A stretch of DNA of 64,000 nt from Pelecanus crispus (lineage: Eukaryota > Chordata > Aves > Pelecaniformes > Pelecanidae), in contig NC_134644.1 of the NCBI RefSeq assembly GCF_030463565.1, positions 132,181,388 through 132,245,387 of the forward strand. The letters are read 5' to 3'. Positions within the stretch are counted from its first letter, which is position 1, and each line of letters opens with the position of its first letter. Below the pieces are notes generated by a model. That model ran no database searches and was not told the DNA's origin. It saw only the letters and a list, made by a program, of their open reading frames with translations. A program made the position numbers and the translations under genes. Positions 1-13,931 of the stretch are shown one piece after another.

Positions 1-3000
1 GGGTGTTACAACAAAATTGAGTTTAGTGAAGAACTGAGGGTAATTTAAGCAGTGACCTTGTGGCTTTAATTCAGGTAATCAGTCACCCGTTGTAAGGAAT
101 GCCATTTATTCCTTTATTTCCATTGCATATGCATTATAGTTACTGTTAAAGAACACAATTTTATGAAAAGTCTTGGAAAGCAAGAAGTTTTCTAATTCAT
201 GTCATAATGCCTCTCAAGAGTAATCTGTTAGTTAAGCCTGAGTTTTCATCGTTTTTCCCCCTCACTGGAGGTTGCTGTTCTTGCTTTCGCTACTAAAGCT
301 CAAGAGTGGTAAGTTATGATGGCTAAAACTTAGGCCCTTATGTATGAAATGGTTGAGGTTTTTTCCGTTAATTTTTGTAATGTGATTAACTTTGGTTGTG
401 TGCCAAAGATAATGGTCTTTTCCTCACACATGGGAGCTTATATTCCACACTTCACTGAAACACTGAGGTAAGCTGTAGCCTCCCAGTCTTACTGGGCAGA
501 AATAAACTGGGCTGATTTTCTTAGTTTTGCTAAAGCACATTCTTGCGTACTAACCCAGAAAACATAACACCATGGACCAATATAATAAATTCAGAAGCAG
601 GGAAAAGACCTGTGGGATTTGTTTTAGGTGTAGCTCTTCATTTTGTGGTACAAGGACCAAATCTGGATAGTGGCATTAATGTTTCATTATTTTTTTGACA
701 GCTGGATGGTGCTGTTGCACAACAGACTTTATGAAAACAGAATCACTCCACCCACTACTGGCTCTTTTGAGCTTTTTTAGCCTCTTCCTGCAGAGGTAGC
801 AGAATTCATGCAGGAGAAAGGGAAGGTTGGTGCTGTCTCTATAAACGGAAGAGGAGGACAAGAGTCTAAATCACTGCTGGAAAATAGGATGTTTCTGTGC
901 AGCCCGAGAAGCTTTGGAAATATGGTCCTTGAAAGAGTATTTTTCACTGTGGTAATTCGATCACAGTGGAGCACTGAGCAGCAGCTGCAGGCTCTCTGCC
1001 AGGCCCGGGTGAATGTCCAGACTCCTGTCTGTGCATCTCACTATCTTACCTTTCTCATTGCCTTACAGCGTAAGGCCTTTGTATGTTTGGCTCTGGAAGT
1101 TTTCTGCTGCCACAATTGGGATGAGTCTGTGCTCTTGAAGGTGTTAGAAGAAAGTCCATGCAGCTCTAGAGTCCTGAAACTTCTTTGGGTTTAATAGCTG
1201 AAGCTTCTGAAAGGCAGGGAATTGCATGTGCTGCAGCTCTGAGTCTTTTTCATGGTCTTCTCCTAATAAAACTTTTCCACTTGAGTGAACCAGGGCATGT
1301 GTATAGGGGAGGTTTCCCTAAAACTTACCCAGAACAGATAGGATGAGTGAGTATGCAATGTTATTCTGCTCTAATGCCTTTGGAGGCAGCCCTGAAATGA
1401 TCTTAAAATTATCTGCATCTTTAAAGTCAATCCTCCAAAATAGCTATGAAAAAAGTAATTGTACTGCGAAAAAGGTTCGGAAAAGTAGTCCACTATTACA
1501 GGCTTTTATTCTCTTGCAAGAATTTGAGGCAACTAGAGGAAATGGTTCCCTAGGTATTAAAGTGGTAAAAAGTAAAACAAGCATATTTCAGAATTTATAC
1601 TGACTAAATGCAGTGGGTCATTAAAATAAAACCTCAGTATGTTTTTTATAAATGTCATGTATGTAATAACTAAGACGCATCAGATTTTGAATAAGTAATG
1701 CCTCTCCATCGTTTAGGCTTCTACCTTGATGCCTGCTATCTCAAAATCCTTTTTGGAGGATTTTCAGTTTTAAGGCCTTTAACATAATGATCCTCAAATC
1801 ATTACTTCCCTTTTGACAATTAAGATGCTAACTGAATGCAGCTAACCTGACATTCCTTTGCATCTTGCCTGTCTCCCCCTTCAGCATCCTTTTCAATAAG
1901 CTCAAACTCTTTGTCTTCATGCTGATGCTATATTCTGCCCTCTGAACACCGTTCTCCTATTACATTATTTTTTGGATTTTTTCCTCAGATACAATACTGT
2001 TTTATCTTCTGATTTCTGTATTATCTTCTTGCTTTTATCAATTAGAATGCTTCCCACCCTGTCTTGTAACTTTGTGATCACCATCCATGTCTGAGGTTCA
2101 AAATTTGCCTTCAAGGTTTCATTCTACAGCTTTATCCTCCCTAATTGCCTTTTGCCTCATCTCTTTCACAAGCTAATTTCCATTAGCTCTGGCTGGAATA
2201 TCTTTTCCTGTTCATATATGCATTATACAACTGATTGATTTTTTTTTTTCCCCAAGTGTCTGTTTTTTACAATACTCTCTTCCCCTTCAACCCAAAAATT
2301 TACTTTTGTAGCTAATGCCCTGTGATTAAAAGAAAAAAAAAAGGCTACTCTAGCAGCGAACTCTAAGGCTATGTGTGTATCTATATAAAATGCTACTTAG
2401 GTAGCTAGTGAAAGCATGTCCCTTATCTTTTTTTTAAAGTTCTGATAGCCCTTTCTCAAAAAAGTTTTCCAGTCTCACTTCTCACTTCTCATATGGTGGT
2501 GCATCATGCTTAATTCAGGCTGTTGGCTCCTTGAGCAGCAACCTGCCATTTTGTAGGATGCTGTACACAGCTGTGGCACTGGGGAAACAGTAAAAATAAT
2601 ACTGAAGTTGGTTAGGCTGAGAGCTATGACAGATTTTCATGTTGTTCTGATACTGAAGTAATGTGGCAGATGGCCTAATTATTAGTAGTTCCTTCCCTAG
2701 AAAATCTCTTCTGAGAAGAGACACAAGGGCCATTTAATATGAAATGCCTTCTGCTGATGCTGTCTGTGGGATTAATTCCTTAATTTATTATAGAATACCT
2801 AACAAAATCAGAAGAGTTGGTGGCATGGCTCTTCCATCGATACGACAGAGGCTTCTTTTGGTGGTGTTTTTTTAAAGCTAAAATCTTCATTGTTAATGAA
2901 GCTAGACATACATCTATTTTTTAAGGACATTCTTTTAAAATTAATTTTGAGAATTGTTTTCTATATTTAGGCTTTTTCCCCTTTTCCCCTTATGTTAAGT

Positions 3001-3120
3001 AAGTTGTGATATTTGCATTAACTTCTAGGTCCTTTATACCCCAAAGGATTATTCATGTTCACAGCCTCCCTGTTCCAGGGGCTGCATGGTGGTGGTGGTG
3101 GGTTTTTGGTGGGTTGTGGG

Positions 3121-3142
3121 TTTTTTTTTTTTTTTTTTTTTT
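3121..3142. repeat. Poly(T) run of 22
   Basis: A homopolymer preceded by GGT/GGG-rich sequence (3088-3120). The length is likely polymorphic or imprecise in sequencing. Confidence 0.9.
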
Positions 3143-6100
3143 CAACATTCAGTTTGAGCAGATTCTGTCTGGAGCCCCAACCCTAATCTAGTTAAATCTC
3201 TCTAGAGCTATTCCACAACCTGCTTATTACTGTTGTTCATTTGTGGTTTTTTACACTCAAACATTAATTGTTGCCAAATTCAGTTTTGTATTGCACTGTT
3301 CTTCCAAACATTACTCTCTTAAAAGTCCCACTACCCTTGGGCTAACTCTTTACCTATTTTACTTTGATAAACAGCTATGCACTGCAAACACTCCCTGATA
3401 TTTAAGTGACTTTGGCAGAACACAGACTTGAAATGAAAATGAAAATTGCTCGATCCCTGTTATTTTCTTTAATATTGCTTTCATTTTCAAACAGTTTAAA
3501 AAACATCTTGCTGCCTCTTTCTATTCCATATTTCTTCTAGGTCACATCAGTGGATACAAGCTGTAACCACCTCTTGAAGCTGCTGTGTAACAAACATTTT
3601 CTGTTAATGCCAGGCTCTTTATTTTACCTGGAAAATGTTTGCACCCTTTTATAGTAAACATTATCACAAATATTGCCTTGTTTTATGCTTCTCTGTACTA
3701 CATATTTCATTCTCTTCTAGCAAAGAGGTCATCTTGTATCTACCATCCTCAGTGGAACAGAAATGCATGCATCTTTGTTCTTTGTGTTTAAAATACTGAG
3801 CAGTGAGAGATAAATTTACATCTTCTCCAGTACATTTTGTTTTCTTAAAGCTTTTTAAATTCAACCTTTGCTTTTGGAAGGGTGCTGTTAAATTTCTGTA
3901 CTTCAGCACCTTAACTATGCCATGGTTAGGTTTTGTTTTGTTTTTTTAACACTTCATGGGATGGTTTCCCAGTACAAAACCTGTCCTTTGTGCCGGGGAA
4001 TATCAGTGTTGTCCATTGCCCTGTAAAATAAGAATAATCAGCCTCAGTCATTGCAAAACTATTTCATGTGTGCTATGGATCAGTAGATTCAAAGCAGAAA
4101 GTAACAAATCAACAAAACAATTTTTAAAAAAGCAACCCACTTTTTAGATTTACTGGAAGGGATGAAAATAAAAGATTTCTTAACCGCTTTTCAGTAAAAA
4201 CAGTTGAGTATGAATGCTGGATGATGTTAAAAATAGCTGAAAACTACAGTTTGGGAACTGTATGGGTCAGGGGTCAGATTTTTGTTGTATATACGTACAA
4301 CAAAATCTAACTAGTGGCTGTCAAAAATCAGTGTTTTGTGTATAGAATACTGTGCTGTGTTATATCAGTGGGTTAAAAACTGCACTTACACTTCAGAGTT
4401 GTTCCAAAGTGGAAAACCAGATGAATAAGAAGATGTATAATGATAAACAAGAAAGATTATGCTCAAGATACAGAAGAGAGGTACTTGCTGAATGTTCTGA
4501 AAGCAATTCACAGCTGTAAGACAAAGTTAGACTAATAGTAGAAATAGGGGGCATCAGCTCAAGCTTGCACTCATAAGCCTGTGAAGAATCTGACTATTTT
4601 TCATTGATGATAAAAGATGCAATTGTTTTTGTCAAAAAAGATTTTTTGCAATGTTTTCACAGAAATATCCTGCTGATAATATCTTTTTAATTGTGCAACA
4701 TGTGAATCTCAGAATTTTTCTTGCCTTGAAACGTGGACCCCTGAGCAGTCCTTGGCTCTAGAGTTGCATGCAACTGTTGAAGTGATCAGTGAATGTGGTT
4801 GCATGTGAAAAGTAGGGTGACAGGAGTTTTGTGGTATTTTCTCCTGATTTTTGTTAAATAGTGGAACTGAATGAAGTTGCTGCACTGGAATATGTTAGTA
4901 ATACAGTGCTTGCTTCAACGCATAAGTAACAAAAGGATGGAATGAAGATAGAGACAGGTCCTAAAGTAGGGTGTGTGCTATGAATTTGCCATATCCTGCA
5001 ATATCAGTCTTCAGTACTTTGGCTCTAGGTTTCCTAGCGGAGAATGGATTTGAACAGATGTTACTGGTGGTCTGAGGAATGCTGTGTTTTAGTATTCTGC
5101 TACTTAATAGGTAAACAAAGCAGTCCCTTAAATAAGTTTAAGATCCTGGGCTGGTCCTATGCAGAATGGAAGAACCACTTCGGCTCTCAAATTTAAAATG
5201 TAGATCGCCAAGGGCCTGTTCACCTGTTGGCTGTCTCTCTGTTCAGACATCTAGAGCCTGTGGGTGCCAAACACTATGATATCAGAAGTCCCTGGTGCTT
5301 CATGTTCTGCTTCGCACTTTGGTGCTGGCAGAGCTGATGGACTGGGATTTATGGAATAAACATTCTGCTCCCATCAGCTCTGGGGAGTGATTGTGAAGTC
5401 TGCTAGTGTGTGGGTGCACAGAAGGAAATTTATTTTTCTGCAGGGTGTTACTTGATGGTCATATTTTCAGTGATTCCCTTTGGCAGCTGCCTTTCGAAGT
5501 CCCTTGTTTCTACCTTCCAGCTGGTGCTTCTTGGTGATCCCCACTGTCAGTGCTGGTGCAGGGCTCTAGCCTGGGGAATGTATCCAGCTGCAAAATAGCA
5601 AAGGGAAAATGGGAAGAAAGGGAGGACCAGTGCTTTTCAGCCCAGCTGGACCCGCGGGCACCTCACTGTGCAGCTGCAGCCACACTTGTGCTCCTGGGTT
5701 GGAAGGCGCAATGTAGAGTGTCTGAGTGAGCAGCAAAAGACTGGGAGCACATGCTGAAGCCACAGCTGCTATCACAGGTCAAGCAAGGCTTTCTGTGCTT
5801 GAAAAAGGGGCTTAGGTATTCAAAGCTGTGAGTACACAAGGGCTGGGATTCTTGAGGTGTCAGGCAGCTAAGAGCAGATAAAACCTAGAAGGAGCCATGA
5901 TTTCCTAGCATTTCTAGCTGGGCAGTTTAAATAGTCTTCTTGACAGTGTGCCAGTCTTTTTAGTCCTAGATGTGATCACATTACAATTAAGTGCTGCAAG
6001 CACACATGTATGAGGAGTAGAAAAGCACTGAAAAGGCTCACAGGTAGGTTCTACCCACCTGTGTGTTAAAAGCAGTGTTCAGGTTTCTGCCCTCTTAAAT

Positions 6101-6970
6101 TTTAATGTTCAAAACCTTGAGAATCAACTATGTTAGTAAATAACACCCTAGCTTTTTTAGGGTTGCTGTGGGACAGAAGAGTTCACAAAATGCTTTGGTT
6201 TTCTATGGTGTAGAAAAATTGCCAGCCAGGAGTTGGCAGAGAGCATCAGTATCTCTCTTGGTCTCCTCCAGTTGGCAGCTGTAGGAGATTGGCCTGCTGG
6301 AAAAGCTGCTGTAAAGCTGGATGTTTGCAAACAGCCAGCTGCTCCTTGTGTCAGGGGAATCTCGTTCTCAGTTTGACCCAAATGGGTACAGATCTACCTG
6401 ATTTTGTACTGGTCTGGAAATGCAGGCTGGTCATTTTTTAATGTGCTAGTGAGGTCATTTGTTGCTGATTATTACTACCAACTGGCCTCTGTAAAGCAGT
6501 GAGAAGCTGACACTGTTTCTAAAATCAGAGCAATTTGCTAATTTAAAAAGTTAATGGATTCTTTTATGGTTTTGTTTGCATCCTCTGTCAGGTCTAGAAT
6601 TGCTATGCACTTGTAGAGAATGATTTTATGTGCAAGTTTTTCCTCATGATTTGTTTCCAGTTCAGCTTTCACATTGCTAGATTCTGCACCAACCCAAGAA
6701 AAGTAACACTTTCAGTTCAGTAAGGGACTAATACTTTTGATGAGATGTTTCTGACACAGGAGGCTCACAGATGTTCTTGCACAAGCCTTTAAAAGGACAT
6801 TCGACATGTGGTGTTGCAAGAACATATTCAGCAAATTTTAGGTAAGCAAATTGACTTAATAAACTGCTTTTCATCGGAATAGATGGAGCCAAATCAAGTA
6901 CTTTGCCAAGAAATTTATTTTTATCAGCGCAGTGTAATTTGGTGCTTACTAAGCTATCTGTTTCACGCAG

Positions 6971-7173
6971 TGTTTTGGAGAGGAAGGAGCGGAGCTGGTG
7001 GCGTTGGGAGGTTTCCCACCGAAAGAGGGCGGCTCTGCCGGGAGCACTGCAGAGGCGCTGACCGCAGACCTGGTCCTCCTCCAGGTTTTTAAAGAAGGGA
7101 TCGATACCGTGCTACACAACCCAATCCCTGCAACTAGAAAAAAATCCTAATTTGAAACGCAAGCCAAAGAAAG
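6971..7173 (+). other. Exon-like GC-rich block, unidentified
   Basis: A locally GC-rich island in AT-rich DNA, bounded by an acceptor-like CTGTTTCACGCAG (to 6970) and a donor-like AAAG then GTGAGC (7174 onward). One frame stays open from 6971 to a TAA at about 7150 (it includes ELVALGGFPPKEGG and ADLVLLQVFKEG). I do not recognise the peptide. It could be an exon of a non-coding RNA, a terminal coding exon, or chance. Confidence 0.2.
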
Positions 7174-10100
7174 GTGAGCTATTTCGTATGCCCAGTTCAC
7201 TGCTTTCCATTTCATCAGCGATAAAAACCCAAGGGGGGCTGGAGTGGAAAATTGTCACAACAACAGAAAGCATCCTAGGACTCTGCTTCCAGTCTCACAG
7301 TAACTTCTGGTGTTTCTAACAAGGGGAACCATTCACTGTGTTAAATTCACATGCATAAACCCTTTTGTGGGTAGTGAATGCTTTGGCATATGCAGAGTTC
7401 TTTCAGAAGCCCATATTCAATACAGATTTCAACATTTCTAGACAACAAGTCATCTCTCTGTATCCCCAAAGACCGAGAACCACAAAAGTTGGGTGCTTTT
7501 TATAATTAAGTGTGACTTCTCCAGAGAGAGATGATTGTACCATGAGAAAGGAAATTTTTTTTTTCCAGAAATTCCCTCCCTGTATTACTTTCTCTACTGA
7601 AGGATGTGTGTGGGATTTGGGATATGCTGTATCTTCACAGTGGGTCTTGGATGAGACATTATGGATCATGTGCTTTGGATTTTGTCTGACACAGAGCCTG
7701 TCAGGCAGCTCACAGATAACGTTGACTCCCACAGTATTTATCCAAATGACCTTAAAATCACTTAGTCAAAGAAAAAAAAAAATAGTGCCTTTCCCTCCCC
7801 ACCTCAACCCCCTGAACAGTTGCATAAAGATTGGATTTCTTTGAGATACAGGAAAAAGGCTTTGTTTATATTCCCCTTATTTACATTAGAGCAATTGTTT
7901 AATATATCCTGCTGTTTCTGGGTAGGTAGCACTCTCCTAGTGTGAAACACAGCTTACTAGACTACCAGAATGACAATTTCACACTGTATTATGAAGGCAG
8001 GTCCTTAGCATGGCTTTTCTTAGAGTAAGGCATCCATAAGCCCTTTGTTTCACTGCCCATGATCGCACTTTAATCTACCACTTCTACCTTTGTTACCCAG
8101 CATATGCTGACTACTCTGTTTTGTTAGGTAGGGTTTAATAAGTCTGTCTCGATGTTACATGAAATAATGAGGCAAACCAGTACTGGATGTCACTACTTCA
8201 GCCACTGGAATAAATATTTTGTTAGCAAAGTGAGATAGAAATTAATTTTATTTTGAAATATTAGCATTTGGTTGTGAGGGTATCTGCTTGCCAGTTAATT
8301 TTATGTTCTTAATATACATATCCCTTAGACTGTGCCATCATTTCCTGGTTTCTGAAGCTGAAACAATACTGGTTTTCTTCCTAGTCACATGTTTTTTTGT
8401 TGAAGAGGAGTTTTGATTTGATGCTCCTAAAATTAGAAGCATATTTTGTTTCAATTTGATTATTTTTAAAGTTTAGAAAGAGTTTAGAAAAAACTTGAAA
8501 AAGCGATTTCTTAAAAAATCTGGACACTTCAAAATACATGAAACACTACCAACTAGTTGTCCTTCAGTAACCTCACTGTATTTTAATTTCTCTTCTATTT
8601 CTTTTAACAGTGTTACCCACTAATACAACCTCATAAAGACATTTCAGTCATTGTGTCCATAAACTATCTTGATTAATTGAGATACATTCACACAATCTGT
8701 CCTAAAGATCTGAACCAGCAACTTACTGCATGTGAATGTCCATTAATTTCACTGATGGGTCTGAGAGAAGCTGTTAGCAGACTGTAAGGACTGAGCTGCA
8801 GTATTGAACCCTTCTGGGTGACTGGTAGGAGTAAATTTACTTCTGTGAGATGGATGAAAAACACTTAAACTATCAGATACTAGTTGCATGTAAGAAAATG
8901 CATTGCTTGTGTCAGGGAGTTTAGACATCATTCTTCTTCCAAATGAACCTCAGAATGTCACAAGTTCCTGTAAACAAGGATAGCCTTTTGAAATGTTCCC
9001 TCTCTGCTAAAACGGGATCAAAGCTGTTTGAGATACATGCAAGTGTGACATCCTGCTTATTATTCTACTCCTAACAACTTATCTGGGGGTGTAGCAAACA
9101 GCATCGCTGAAGATTAGCTTCACCTATAGACATTGAAAGAAAGTATCCACGACCACTGGCCACCCAGCAGAGTTAAAGTGTATTTTGATTTAGTAAAGAC
9201 AGCAGTAGGAAACAAAGTAATTTTTTCTATTCCCAGGAAGCCAGATGATATCACTGGTACTCTTTTTTCCTTGGGTACTATAGAACCCTAATTCTTGAGA
9301 GGGGGGGAAAAAAAAAAAGACAACATCTGGCAGTAGCTCTGTGCTCCTTATGACTGCCCTGAATTTTGTCCTGCTGTCAAGGACAGCAAAGATTTTATTA
9401 ACCAAGAGCAGAAAAACAACTTCCAAATTCCTTGCACAGACCACATTCTACCAGCTGTTCTGAAAAAAAATGGTACAAGGAATGGCAGCTAATGGCACCT
9501 CTGAGGAGGCCATCTCTAACCCTATTATGAAGATAGGTCATTTCCCAGGTAAACCTACACCAGTGGTTTCATTGTTCAAACTTCTAGGCCTCATTCCCCT
9601 AAAAAAACAAACAGAAAAACCCACAACAAAACCAGAGGGGATACCAGCACATATCTAAGTAGGCATTTATATGTTGATGTTCACTGCATGTGTGTGATCA
9701 TGTGCATATGTTCTCTCTGGTGAAGCAATCACATTTTAGCTCTCAAAGCTAGAAGTGTCTTTCCCTCTGCTTTGAGACCTGTTTAAACTATTTGGATGTT
9801 ATTAAGCTAAGAATCATTTGTGAGGGTAATTCAAGCAAGGGGAAACAGAATGAAAAAAAGAATATTTGAGAGTATTTGCAGACTTGTTTGGGTATTTAAT
9901 AACAGAACTATGTTTTTATTTAAAAAAAAAAAAATCCTCTAGAAGAGGGGGTTTATTGCCAATGTAAAATCTGGCTTTTAAAAAACAATGCAGACCTAGG
10001 CCATAGATACTTTACTCTTTCGAATAACTTTTAGAAGTTCGTATGCACCTGTAGCATCAAAGTTCCCAAGTCTGGAGCCTCGATCACTGATGGTATGTTC

Positions 10101-11007
10101 CATTAGAGCACATGGATGGGGAACACTGCAGTCTGTGCAGTATTTGTTGTAGACCTGTGGCATCCCCACAGGAGTCTTGTATTTATAGACACAGGCCCAA
10201 ACATTACGAGTTTCAGATGAGTTTTTTCAGAATGGAAAGCTGTGATTTTAGGCAGTGTTTCTTCCCTGTGACTGTTGGCCCTCTGGGTATGTCTCAGGCT
10301 ATGCTCATAGTATGGAAGTGCCCAACTGCTTGATACATCTCAAATCCTGACCTTTAACTGTTTGTATCGCACTCCTGATGGTTTTACACAGTCATTTAAG
10401 TTCCTCAAGAACCTACACCACATGCTAAATTCCTGACCACTCCTCCTCCTGTCTGGGGAAGTGGGGGCAAAAAGGGAGAAGATAAGGGAATATTGTGCCT
10501 CCGCTCATGCTCCCTTACAGAAACTGAGCTGATTTGGGAACCTGGAGCCTAGTTCTAGTCCAGTTTTCCTGTCCTGAGGTAAAGCCAAAGTTTGCCTTTC
10601 CTTTGAGAAGACAAGTGTGTCTGCTTCATTTATCCCCGCCCTTGATGGTAGAAACTCTTTTCAACCCAGGCTGCATGGTCACAGTGGAAGTGCAGTGGCT
10701 GCTCCTTCTCTGTGGAAACTACAGATCAAAGTGATTTTCAAGACATGTTTTGACTGTAGCCAAGTGTTCTAAAGCATTACATGGTCTGTGAATTTGTTTT
10801 TCCTGCACTGTGGGTTAATGAATAATCCACTGTGTACCTTTATCTTGCAAAGTTTGGTATTTAATTGTTGGTTGCAGCAGATGGAAAGCAACTAATTATT
10901 ACCGATTTTTCTTTTTTTTTTTTTTAAAGTGGTATCTGAGGTCAGTAAACAAAACATTGTAAGGTGAGTTAAATTGTAGGGCTGAGCTATCTAACAGCTC
11001 ACTATTG

Positions 11008-11260
11008 TCACAGAATCATAGAATGGTTTAGGTTGGAAAAGACCTTTAAGATCATCAAGTCCAAACATTAACCTAACACTGCCAAGTCTACCACTAAACC
11101 ATATCCCCAAGTGCTTACATCTACATGTCTTTTAAATACCTCCAGGGATGGTGACTCAATCACTTCCCTGGGCAGCCTGTTCTAGTGCTTGACAATGCTT
11201 TTGGTGAAGAACTTTTTTCCTAATATCCAATCTAAACCTCCCCTGGTGCAACTTGAGGCA
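11008..11260 (-). mobile_element. CR1 LINE 3' fragment (minus)
   Basis: In the minus orientation it contains the CR1 protein-end region (GGGGAGGTTTAGATTGGATA), then AGGCTGCCCAGGGAAGTGAT and the 3' UTR, and ends with CCATTCTATGATTCTGTG near 11008. It is heavily 5'-truncated and too mutated to code. The upstream boundary near 11260 is approximate. Confidence 0.87.
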
Positions 11261-13351
11261 TTTGTCAAATGGGGACACCCTGCTCCCTTTACCCGATCCC
11301 CTTGCCTAGGGACAGTCTCATCTTCAACCTTCCACCAGTTGTCACGCTTGCTGGATCCTTCACTGAGCTGATCAAATTTGCTAACCCAGCAGGTTAAAGG
11401 GAACAGCTTCTGTGGGGTTAATGACTGGTCTTCTTACATAATTTCACACTTAAGCAAAGTGGTTGTGCAAGTGCTGGAACATGTGAGCTGCAGGCACCAC
11501 ACAGCATCTGCTCACAGATAATCATTTGTGATTGCTGCCTTTCTGTTCAGTTATGAACATTCAGGCCAAGAGACCTCCCGTGTAAGCCTGGGTTACCACC
11601 AACCAAAGTGATGAGTCAAGACTCTGCAACAGCTCATATCCTCTGTGGCTCACCAGAGAGACCTCTAACACCAAAATACTCCAACTGCATGACAGTGGGT
11701 TCAATTCCAATTTTCCCATCTAATTGTTTGACGACTTAACAACAAAAGTCTGCAAAAAAAAAGCATGACAAACCAATCTTATGAGTATTGCTTCCTGTTT
11801 TCTGAAGCTGAATCCAGAACAACAGTTTGTGTAATGATGATGAATTGTTAAATAAAATTAAGTCTTTTTCCCTATGGACGTTGTAATAAAAACTGTAAAC
11901 AGTATTTTGCAAATAAAACTGCAGGCCTATGGGCTGTCACTCCCAGATGGCATGAATTAGTGGAGGAAGGTTTGTTGTGCTTCCTTTGCCCAGCCATCCA
12001 CCCCTCCCTGGGCCTTGGACAGGGATGACTCAGCTGCTGGTGAATCACCTGCTGCAGTGCTAAAAGCGATAGCTTGACTCCATTTCCTCAAGCCACAGTG
12101 AGCTGTCAAGGCAGACTAGCAAGAAAATTGTCTTCTGCAGCTGGGAGAATTTTCCTGCTTGCACATCTAGATTCGCTGCAATTAGAGGTAGTTGCATAGA
12201 TTTTACTGTGACTTCAAGAATCCCTGTTGAGATCTTGCTTAATAAAAGCTTCCTTGTGCAACTGCTCGTTCATGATAGGGCTTTTCACAGGCATTGCTGT
12301 AAAGCTTTCTTTAGCAGAAAACAAATCAGTGAATAGCTCATGTACAATGTAACTGGAGAAATACTGGTCAGAGATGTTTCACTGTTTTCCAGTTGGTGAC
12401 ATGGAAATTAATGGAATATTTCCAACCAGATAAATTGTCCCCGAAAAGGGATGAGCTCTAGAAAAGCCTTCCGAAATCTTGCTGTTTCAAATTACTGTTT
12501 TCTGGATTGGTGATGGTGGAGAAAGACAGGAGAAAAACTAAAAACCACATGGAAAACTTTGCCAGGCTCTACATCTCCATGAGACTGCACATGTCCAACT
12601 AGCTGCTAGGGAGAAAAACATGGACAACCTATTGTCACTATGTGGTGAGTCTAAATGTCCTTTACTAACAAAGGCTGTTTGAGAGATACAAAACAATGCT
12701 AGTTTGCCACAACAAGTTTTAACTAATGCGATCAATGGGCCTTTTTGACTATTTCTTTCAGTGTTGGTACCTTCTTCCCCTTAATAATCAAAGAAAAGTA
12801 GTGTATAAGCCAGCTGCCTGTTCTCAGCGACAGCAGCACCAACTGCCCCTGCTGACAAGCAAGCAGAGATTGTGAGAAGATCATCTCCAAGTCTCTGTTG
12901 TGAAACTTGGCAAGAACCAGCATGCATTTTGTTCTCTACCTGCTGTGGTACAGATTTGTTCTACTTAATCTAACCAGCAATACTTCCTTGAGTGGCTGGA
13001 GTTTGAAGAAAATATAGCCACAGCTAGTTACTTTGGCTGCCCACCATCAAGAGCATAGAATTTAGTAAGTGAAAAGGAAAAACTAAGCTTTATCTACAAT
13101 GGCAATTATTTTGCTGGATGTTGTTTACTTTGGCCTCTGTTGTATGGCTTAATATATTTTTGGGGATTGGCTCCATCCTCAAGAAAAGCACATCTTCAGC
13201 TGTCCTCCCTCCCCTGTGGAGCGCAGCAGTATCATGGCCCCTGTTCAGCTGGTTGACCAGATCACCCTTTCCCAACAGATATTTCCTATCATCTTTGTCA
13301 GGGTTCCCTGAGCCAAAATCCTCCTGCAAACCAATGGTTGCACAATGACGG
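11261..13351. other. Intergenic DNA, nothing recognised
   Basis: No repeat, RNA gene or coding signal that I can support, between a CR1 fragment and a solo LTR. Confidence 0.5.
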
Positions 13352-13926
13352 AGCATGGTTTAACCCCAGCCGGCAACTAAGCACCACACAGCCTCTTGCT
13401 CACCGCCCCCCCAGTGGGATGGAGGAGAGAATTGGAAGAGTAAAAGTGAGAAAAATTGTGGGTTGAGATAAAGACAGTTTAGTAAGTGAAGCAAAAGCCA
13501 CACATGCAAGCAAAGCAAAACAAGGAATTAATTCCCTACTTCCCATCGGCAGGCAGGTGTTCAGCCATCTCCAGGAAAGCAGGGCTCCATCTCATGTAAT
13601 GGTTACTGGGGAAGACAAATGGCATCACTCCGAACGTCCCCCCTTCCTTCTTCTTCCCCCAGCTTTATATGCTGAGCATGATGTCAGATGGTATGGGATA
13701 TCCCTTTGGTCAGCTGTCCCGGCTGTGTCCCCTCCCAGCTTCTTGTGCACCCCCAGCCTGCTCGCTGGTGGGGTGGGGTGAGAGACCTTGATGCTGTGCA
13801 AGCACTGCTCAGCAGTAATGAAAACATCCCTGTGTTATCAACACTATTTCCAGCACAAATCCAAACCATAGCCCCATACTAGCTACTATGACAAAAATTA
13901 ACTCTATCCCAGCCAAAACCAGCACA
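13352..13926 (-). mobile_element. ERV solo LTR (minus), same family as the 43.8-kb LTR
   Basis: On the minus strand it runs from TGTGCTGGTTTTGGCTGGGA to GGTTAAACCATGCT. An exact 5-bp duplication GACGG flanks it (13347-13351 and 13927-13931). It shares long near-identical stretches with 43841-44443, for example AGGCAGGTGTTCAGCCATCT. The core contains TATATG and a CRE-like TGACATCA on the minus strand, which are probably its promoter elements. No internal viral sequence is present. Confidence 0.87.
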
Positions 13927-13931
13927 GACGG

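Larger units (their letters stand above)
1..11007. other. AT-rich intergenic DNA, no recognised gene
   Basis: I see scattered A/T runs and pyrimidine-rich stretches (about 1850-2300), and the block near 7 kb listed separately. Open frames such as 808-1194 (128 codons) have no recognisable domain, and their length is expected by chance over this much DNA. Short exons of a neighbouring gene could be missed. Confidence 0.5.

Noticed and set aside
808..1194. 128-codon frame as a gene
   Set aside because: No recognisable motif, no supporting context, and a length expected by chance in tens of kilobases of AT-rich DNA.
13557..13882. Open frames at 13.56-13.88 kb repeated at 44.05-44.28 kb
   Set aside because: They lie inside two copies of the same solo-LTR family, which explains their similarity.
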